From assembly GCA_031281925.1 (NCBI GenBank), contig JAITES010000040.1, positions 1 through 20,226 on the forward strand: a stretch of DNA of 20,226 nucleotides, in the 5' to 3' direction. The translations under genes were made by a program, and so were the position numbers. Below the pieces are notes generated by a model. It saw only the letters and a list, made by a program, of their open reading frames with translations. It ran no database searches and was not told where the DNA came from. Shown in pieces: positions 15,761 to 20,226 of this stretch (the first letter of the stretch is position 1; every line of letters starts with the position of its first letter). Origin of the DNA: Treponema sp. (GTDB lineage: Bacteria; Spirochaetota; Spirochaetia; Treponematales; Breznakiellaceae).

Positions 15761-16240
15761 ATGAAATGCGCCCTGCTCGTCATAGATATGCAGAAAGCTT
15801 CCTACAGCGGCAGGGAGAAACGTTTCATGGACAAGGCCGCCCGGAAGATCAACGAGGCGGCCGCCCTTTTTCGCGGCAGGGGTTTCCCGGTGGTGTGGAT
15901 TCAGCACGACAACGGCAAAGATGCCGCGCCGGGAAAAGTCAAGTTTGAATTGATCGATGCGCTTAAGCCCCTGGATGAAGAAAAGCGCATCGTCAAACAC
16001 TACCTTAACAGCTTCAACAAAACAGAATTACTGTCATTCCTGCAGTCGCAGAATGTTGACACTCCCGTTGTTACGGGCTTCTGCGCCGAGTACTGTGTAC
16101 TTGCCACCTTCCGCGGCGCGGAAGACCTTGATCTTGCACCCCTTATGCTTAAAGGCGCCATTGCAAGCGGAAGGGGAAAAAACATCCGCTTTGTAGAGAA
16201 ACTCGCCAAAACCGTCAGCCTGGAAGAACTCGCAGGCTGA
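15761..16240 (+). CDS. Isochorismatase-like cysteine hydrolase
   Basis: 159 residues, near the short end for this family of Rossmann-like amidohydrolases (nicotinamidase, isochorismatase, N-carbamoyl amidases). The Asp-Lys-Cys triad is visible: D9 in LLVIDMQ, K79 in IVKHYLNSF and C112 in GFCAEYCVLAT. The substrate cannot be assigned. The usual nicotinamidase metal motif (DxHxxxH) is not seen; the equivalent stretch is IQHDNGKD, so nicotinamidase activity is unlikely. AAGGA lies 4 nt before the ATG, and the gene directly follows hsp20, so they are probably one transcript. Only 13 bp separate its stop from the end of the convergent GH2 gene, with no terminator visible. Confidence 0.82.
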   Translation: MKCALLVIDMQKASYSGREKRFMDKAARKINEAAALFRGRGFPVVWIQHDNGKDAAPGKVKFELIDALKPLDEEKRIVKHYLNSFNKTELLSFLQSQNVDTPVVTGFCAEYCVLATFRGAEDLDLAPLMLKGAIASGRGKNIRFVEKLAKTVSLEELAG

Positions 16241-16253
16241 ATCCTCATTCTCT

Positions 16254-19200
16254 TTACAAAAGCTCCAGACGGAAACGCAGATCATAGACCCCGCCCGAAA
16301 GGGCGTAGGCGCCGGGCATGACGGAACTCCAGGCCATGTTGGAACCTATGGGGCCGTGGGCGGCGTCGATATGGAGGAAACTTTCCTCCCTCCGCGGAAT
16401 CTCGTGATCATGCCCGGCGGCAATGTAGTCCTCCACGCTGCTGTGGTGAACATCAAAGTGGAAGGGTCTGTCCCCCGAAATCCGCAGTACTTCTCCCTTC
16501 TTCCCTTTAAGGCAGAGCCAGCGGGTTTCTTCGTGGCCTCCACATTCCGACGGAGGCACAAAGGGAAAATGTTCATTCCCGACAGTGGAACTGTAATGGC
16601 CCAGCACCGCGGCAAGTTTCCTGTCGGAATAATTTTCGACAGGTCCTCGGCCGTAGTATTCAATGTCTTCAAAACCCGGAGGAAGGATCAATTCCAGACC
16701 CACCCTGGGCAGCGCATTGAAGCCTTCATCCAGCTTGATGTGGTAGTCAACGGTGATACCGCCCTGTCCGTCGAAGATATATGCCAAAAGCCCCTCGACG
16801 GGAAACGCGGCTTCGGTCCGGCCTGAAAAATCAAATTCGATGCGGCATTGGGAAGAGCCTTTCAGGAGACGGAAACCTGTTACACGGTGCTTCATGGCGC
16901 GGACTTTCTCGTAGTCATCGTACCAGCCCCAGCCCTGGCGGACGTCAAGACCGGTAAGAGGTCTGTTCAACACCGGCTTTGCCCCCGAGACGAGGTAAGC
17001 CTTCCCCTCCTTTTCAAGAGCCGTAATGAGACCAGTTTCTTTTGAGATCGAAGAGCGGAGGCCGCCTCCGTAAACGACAAAAGCCGCAGCTTCGGCAGAC
17101 TCTTCAACAGTGATACTGTCTGATCCGGCAGAACCAACAGCGTTACTGCTGTATGAAACAGGAACTGCCTCCACCGGGCTCCTTCCCGCGGAGAACTGGA
17201 AACAGCCGGCTTCGCGGCCTTTGGGCGCATAGAAAAGATCTCTTGTCAGGCGGAGGGAGAATTCCACCGTGTACTCCGCTCCCGCCTTCCGTTCAAAGGA
17301 AAGATCCGCACGGAACCGGGCTTCCTGCCAGACTTTCAGGGGAGGAAGATTCAGGATTTTTTCGGAAATAACATCTCCGTTTTCCCGTATTCTCTGCACA
17401 CATTCCAGATCTTCCCCTTTTTCGTCTCCGGCAAGGCAGTTTACCCGCTTCAATACAAAGAGATCCGCCGGAGCTTCAGCTTCCCAGGAAAAACGTTCGG
17501 GCCTGCCGATTCTCAAGGGGCAGTAGGCCTGCTTGAGTTCAAAGGCAACAGGCTTCCAGCGGAGGTCGGGCAGAACCACGCCGTTACTTGTCATAAAGGG
17601 CGGAGCGGAAAAAGGCTTGAATGGAGGGATACTGTTTTCCACAAAAGGCTCGTCAAAATCCCCGCCGTATGCAAAGAATTCCCTGCCTTCTTTTGTTTTG
17701 CCTACGAGACACTTGTCCTGCCAGTCCCAGACAAAACCTCCCTGGAAGCGCGGATATTCGGCGCTCAGGGTAAGAAAATGTTCAAGACCGCCTCCCGCAT
17801 TGCAGATCTGGTAGAGATACTCCACGAGGATTATGGGTCTGTCGTCTTCGGGATCGGCAAGCATCTTTAGTATCTTTTCTACAGGGGCATACATGTTCCC
17901 CCGGACATCGGAAATATTCTTCCCCGGTTCCCCTGCCTCGTACTGGCAGAGCCTGGTCTTGTCGTACTCCTTGATAAAACCATACATGGCAGCATGGTTT
18001 GCCCCAACGCCGCTTTCGTTTCCCAGGGACCAGGAAAAAATTGAAACATGGTTCTTGTAGTTCTGCACCATCCGTACCGCCCGTTCAAGGTATGCGGCTG
18101 CCCAGGCAGGATCGTGACTGAGCTGTCCCATGACCCCGTGGGTTTCAAGATCCGTCTCGCATACCAAAAGAATTCCTGTCTCATCGCAGAGTTCATACCA
18201 GTCGGGGGTATCCGGATAATGACAGGTACGGACGGCATTTATATTCATCAGCTTCATCTGCTTTATCTCTTCCCTCATGTGTTCCACGGGAACCGCCCGG
18301 CCGTTCCTCCAGGAGTGGTCGTGCCGGTTCACCCCCTGAACGAGAAGCCTCGTACCGTTGAGGTAGACCACACCGTGCTTTACCTCAATACGTTTGAAGC
18401 CGATGCGGGAACTCTCTATGTCCAGAATTTTGCCGTTTTTGTCAACAAGACTTATCACCGCGGTGTAGAGCTTCGGCTTTGCGGGAGACCATTCCTGAAT
18501 GTTTTTTACGGTAAAGCCTGCCCGGCCCGTATTGGCCGTAGGAACAGTGTCGTTCCGGTACTGCGCCATCGCCGCCACACTCCCCTCCCCTTCGGCAAGT
18601 TTGGAAGTGCCGTCATAGAGAGCCAGACGTATGCGGCAGCCGGCAAAGCCCGGCTCCCGGGACACGGTAACATCCGCGGAAATTTCCCCGTTCCCGCAGG
18701 ATTCCGGCAGCGCGGTGATCTTCCAGTCTGCAATATGCAGAGCCGGTTTTGCAATGAGAAACACATTCCGGTAAATGCCGGAAAGATACCAGTAATCCTG
18801 ATCCTCAAGGTAGGTGCTGTCGGCAAAACGGATCACCTCAAGGGCCAGGATGTTTTCACCTTCTTCAAGAAATGAACTGATATTAAATTCCGAAGGAAGT
18901 TTTGAATCCTGGGAGTAACCCACGGGCCTGCCGTTGACCCAGAGATAGTACACCGTTTCTACGCCTTCAAAACGGATGTAGATCTCTTTCCCCTTCCAGC
19001 CTGAAGGAACAGTAAAACTGCGCCGGTAACAGCCTGTGGGGTTATAGTCTTCGGGAACATAGGGCGGATTGGGAACCCTCTCCTTCCCTTCCGACGGAGC
19101 AATACTGTATGGTTTATCCGCTTCATGAGGGGAACCTTTCCCTTCAGACCCGGCTCCACTTTCAAGATTCCAGGGATAGATAACATTGGTGTAGATCGGC

Positions 19201-19493
19201 TTGTCAAAACCCTGAACTTCCCAGTTCCCCGGTACGGTGATGGGGGAAAACCCTGAAGCGTCATAATCCTTCCTGTAAAAATCATCAACTCCGGAAGGAT
19301 TGCGGCAGAGCCTGAAGCTCCATGTTCCCGCAAGGCTCATCATGTTGCCTGAAGAACCGTAACGATACTCCACGGCCTGTTTCTCGTTTTCCCATGCCCC
19401 CCAGCGGGTGTGAGCGTCTTCCCGGTTAATGGATACAACATCCCTGTTCTGCCAGTCCGGCCTGTAGTGAAAATCGTTTCTCGGATTACTCAT
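16254..19493 (-). CDS. GH2 beta-galactosidase-type glycoside hydrolase (LacZ architecture)
   Basis: 1079 residues, full LacZ size and domain order: jelly-roll sugar-binding domain (about 50-230), Ig-like domain (about 240-350), TIM barrel (about 355-640), linker domain, and Bgal_small C-terminal domain (about 790-1075, YYGRGPVENYSDR). Active-site residues by comparison with E. coli LacZ: acid/base E493 in SLGNESGVG (E461), nucleophile E558 in ILVEYLYQ (E537), E450 and H452 in LETHG (E416, H418), Y535 in NMYAPV (Y503) and GGFVWDWQD. H540 of E. coli is Y561 here, and the DFGD loop region carries a proline-rich insertion (NSIPPFKPFSAPP), so lactose may not be the main substrate. There is no signal peptide, so it is cytoplasmic and would act on imported glycosides. 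GAGG lies 7 nt before the ATG. The LacI remnant lies divergently upstream. Confidence 0.92.
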   Translation of the reverse strand: MSNPRNDFHYRPDWQNRDVVSINREDAHTRWGAWENEKQAVEYRYGSSGNMMSLAGTWSFRLCRNPSGVDDFYRKDYDASGFSPITVPGNWEVQGFDKPIYTNVIYPWNLESGAGSEGKGSPHEADKPYSIAPSEGKERVPNPPYVPEDYNPTGCYRRSFTVPSGWKGKEIYIRFEGVETVYYLWVNGRPVGYSQDSKLPSEFNISSFLEEGENILALEVIRFADSTYLEDQDYWYLSGIYRNVFLIAKPALHIADWKITALPESCGNGEISADVTVSREPGFAGCRIRLALYDGTSKLAEGEGSVAAMAQYRNDTVPTANTGRAGFTVKNIQEWSPAKPKLYTAVISLVDKNGKILDIESSRIGFKRIEVKHGVVYLNGTRLLVQGVNRHDHSWRNGRAVPVEHMREEIKQMKLMNINAVRTCHYPDTPDWYELCDETGILLVCETDLETHGVMGQLSHDPAWAAAYLERAVRMVQNYKNHVSIFSWSLGNESGVGANHAAMYGFIKEYDKTRLCQYEAGEPGKNISDVRGNMYAPVEKILKMLADPEDDRPIILVEYLYQICNAGGGLEHFLTLSAEYPRFQGGFVWDWQDKCLVGKTKEGREFFAYGGDFDEPFVENSIPPFKPFSAPPFMTSNGVVLPDLRWKPVAFELKQAYCPLRIGRPERFSWEAEAPADLFVLKRVNCLAGDEKGEDLECVQRIRENGDVISEKILNLPPLKVWQEARFRADLSFERKAGAEYTVEFSLRLTRDLFYAPKGREAGCFQFSAGRSPVEAVPVSYSSNAVGSAGSDSITVEESAEAAAFVVYGGGLRSSISKETGLITALEKEGKAYLVSGAKPVLNRPLTGLDVRQGWGWYDDYEKVRAMKHRVTGFRLLKGSSQCRIEFDFSGRTEAAFPVEGLLAYIFDGQGGITVDYHIKLDEGFNALPRVGLELILPPGFEDIEYYGRGPVENYSDRKLAAVLGHYSSTVGNEHFPFVPPSECGGHEETRWLCLKGKKGEVLRISGDRPFHFDVHHSSVEDYIAAGHDHEIPRREESFLHIDAAHGPIGSNMAWSSVMPGAYALSGGVYDLRFRLELL

Positions 19494-19530
19494 AATCTTG
19501 CCTCACTCCTTAAACATTCAGTTTTCGTTC

Positions 19531-19559
19531 AGTATGGATCAGGGCTTGCTTTTATGCAA
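19531..19559 (-). promoter_or_regulatory. Candidate promoter of the GH2 gene
   Basis: On the minus strand, TTGCAT (19559-19554), 17 bp, then CATACT (19536-19531), about 38 nt before the ATG. A short dyad CTTGC/GCAAG (19546-19560) overlaps the -35 box and could be part of an operator. Both boxes are moderate matches. Confidence 0.4.
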
Positions 19560-19586
19560 GTAAAATGTTGCTGCAAAAAAACGGAA

Positions 19587-19631
19587 ATATGAAGCTGTTC
19601 CAAGATTTGACATTTTGGAACAGCTTCATAT
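19587..19631. repeat. Intergenic palindrome, TGTTCCAAAA family, copy 3
   Basis: A perfect 17-bp inverted repeat: 19587-19603 (ATATGAAGCTGTTCCAA) with 19615-19631 (TTGGAACAGCTTCATAT) around an 11-nt centre. It is the longest of the three copies and lies between the divergent GH2 gene and the LacI remnant. Its centre carries the -35 box of the remnant's promoter, so here it cannot be a 3'-end terminator. Confidence 0.75.
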
Positions 19632-19636
19632 ATATT
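19607..19636 (+). promoter_or_regulatory. Promoter of the LacI remnant
   Basis: TTGACA (19607-19612) with TATATT (19631-19636) at 18 bp, or TATATA (19629-19634) at 16 bp. A transcript would begin just before the ATG at 19648. Confidence 0.5.
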
Positions 19637-19647
19637 AGTCCTAACGT

Positions 19648-19797
19648 ATGGTAACAAGAAAAGATGTAGCAAAACTTGCCAATGTTTCAATCGGGGGAAC
19701 CTGTTAAACATCTATTATCTTGAGTTGTGCCGGAGAATGATGATGGACGGGATCATCCTGGCCTTCCAGGCCTTTGTCTATTCCGAATATGTCCGCT
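19648..19797 (+). pseudogene. LacI-family regulator remnant (internally deleted and frameshifted)
   Basis: The ATG at 19648 encodes MVTRKDVAKLANVSIGGTC then stop (TAA, 19705-19707). The first 15 residues are the start of a LacI-type helix-turn-helix, where VATVSRVLN or similar would be expected next. In another frame from about 19698, NLLNIYYLELCRRMMMDGII continues into LAFQAFVYSEYVRY, matching the YLELLRRRxVDGIIL stretch of the LacI effector domain. Most of the DNA-binding domain and hinge are therefore deleted, with a frameshift, and the rest of the effector domain is missing. The 142-bp terminal-repeat element begins where recognisable homology ends. The remnant is divergent from the GH2 gene, the normal place for its repressor. 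Confidence 0.72.
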
Positions 19798-19938
19798 ATA
19801 TAGAGTCTGTCCATAATGTAGACACATTATGGACAGACTACCTTGAAATTCGCATTTTGCGTACCGTTTTGGTACAAAACGGGAGCAAATGCAAGGTCTA
19901 ACCACAAAGTAACCGACTTTGTGGACAGACTCTATATA
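19797..19938. mobile_element. 142-bp MITE-like element with 17-bp terminal inverted repeats and three internal stem-loops
   Basis: The ends are perfect inverted repeats: TATATAGAGTCTGTCCA (19797-19813) and TGGACAGACTCTATATA (19922-19938). Inside are three adjacent hairpins. The left one has 16-bp perfect arms (19804-19819 / 19824-19839) and a 4-nt loop. The central one is made of ACCTT/AAGGT (19840-19844 / 19893-19897), GCATTT/AAATGC (19852-19857 / 19887-19892) and CCGTTTTG/CAAAACGG (19864-19871 / 19875-19882). The right one is CCACAAAGT/ACTTTGTGG (19902-19910 / 19916-19924), extendable by GTCT/AGAC. The end hairpins use the terminal-repeat bases and so compete with the outer stem. The TATA ends would suit a TA target duplication, as in the IS630/Tc1 group. 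No transposase is encoded. The sequence could alternatively be a structured RNA. Confidence 0.7.
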
Positions 19939-19970
19939 CAAAAATACCGCCTTTTTTTAACTTTTTTTAC

Positions 19971-19999
19971 TTGACAGCCAGGAATTCATATGGCATACT
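19971..19999 (+). promoter_or_regulatory. Strong promoter 1 upstream of the right-edge gene
   Basis: Consensus TTGACA (19971-19976), 17 bp, CATACT (19994-19999). The first transcribed bases could form a stem CCAGTGTTTT (20001-20010) with AAAACTGG (20025-20032). The start is about 200 nt before the ATG at 20205, giving a long leader. Confidence 0.6.
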
Positions 20000-20099
20000 A
20001 CCAGTGTTTTGTATGAAAATTTTGAAAACTGGGATTTTTCTCGTTGGGAGCTTTGATTGCAAAGTGGATTCACACCGGTAAACAGGCAATATGTGTGCT

Positions 20100-20129
20100 T
20101 TGACAAGATTCTCAAAACCGTGCTAAAAT
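20100..20129 (+). promoter_or_regulatory. Strong promoter 2 upstream of the right-edge gene
   Basis: TTGACA (20100-20105), 18 bp, TAAAAT (20124-20129), about 75 nt before the ATG at 20205. The rest of 19939-20204 shows only small hairpins (for example CTTTG/CAAAG around 20051-20064), and I recognise no riboswitch in it. Confidence 0.6.
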
Positions 20130-20204
20130 CCGGTAGTTGCTCTAAAATGGCGTGTTGTAATGGCGCCGTGCAATTTTTGAACCGGGATAACCGAAGGGGG
20201 AGAT

Positions 20205-20226
20205 ATGCGTAAGTCTATGTATTATA
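20205..20226 (+). CDS. Start of an unidentified gene, cut by the right edge
   Basis: ATG at 20205 preceded by a strong GGGGGAGA ribosome binding site at 4 nt and by two promoters. Only MRKSMYY is visible. A basic Lys/Arg start after a strong ribosome binding site would suit a signal peptide, for example of another binding protein, but seven residues do not allow a call. Confidence 0.6.

Noticed and set aside
19753..19941. Minus-strand 62-codon open frame across the terminal-repeat element
   Set aside because: It is composed of the inverted-repeat stems themselves, has no ribosome binding site and resembles no protein.
1..20226. CRISPR arrays, tRNA/rRNA genes, phage genes, toxin-antitoxin or restriction systems
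   Set aside because: I looked for regularly spaced direct repeats, tRNA-like folds and known defence motifs by eye and saw none. The only transfer-like signature is the short element at the right end.

Overview
The window reads as a chromosomal segment of an anaerobic bacterium, most likely a Treponema-like spirochaete. This rests on several things: a substrate-binding protein whose signal peptide ends in the spirochaete-like FAGGQ style, a PerR plus reverse-rubrerythrin oxidative defence pair, a very large tandem acyl-CoA dehydratase activase, and several sugar ABC cassettes without their own ATPase. No rRNA, tRNA, CRISPR array or prophage is visible, so the organism call is inference at moderate confidence.

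Layout. 1-3641 (minus) is the 5' part of a giant 2-hydroxyacyl-CoA dehydratase activase that runs off the left edge. It diverges from a PerR-type regulator (3753-4190), followed by reverse rubrerythrin (4259-4798) and a good terminator. 5014-8256 (plus) is sugar ABC cassette 1, in the order permease, permease, lipoprotein binding protein. It converges on cassette 2 (8333-11465, minus; binding protein, permease, permease). Upstream of cassette 2 is a minus-strand protein with a divergent class III nucleotide-cyclase domain (11665-13170). Divergent from that is a plus-strand series: a TPR protein, a YmdB-like phosphoesterase with an altered metal site, a small RseC-like membrane protein, a small heat-shock protein (Hsp20) and an isochorismatase-like hydrolase (13323-16240). 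A 1079-residue GH2 beta-galactosidase-type enzyme lies on the minus strand (16254-19493).

The right end (19494-20204) is non-coding apart from gene debris. It holds the lacZ-like promoter, a long palindromic repeat, a LacI-family regulator reduced to fragments, and a 142-bp element with 17-bp terminal inverted repeats enclosing three stem-loops (MITE-like, apparently inserted in the dead regulator). Two strong sigma70-type promoters then lead into a gene that starts at 20205 and leaves the window.

How the parts fit. PerR probably represses itself through a 22-bp AT palindrome and may also control reverse rubrerythrin, and possibly the divergent oxygen-sensitive activase. The two transport cassettes bring in oligosaccharides or glycosides using a shared ATPase encoded elsewhere, and the cytoplasmic GH2 enzyme may hydrolyse them. 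Its adjacent local repressor appears lost. Non-coding points of note are three related palindromes (TGTTCCAAAA...TTTTGGAACA), two start codons placed exactly where transcription should begin (perR and an alternative hsp20 start), and a structured hsp20 leader. I did not find a clear new multi-gene system. The strongest unexplained structure is the three-hairpin element at 19797-19938.
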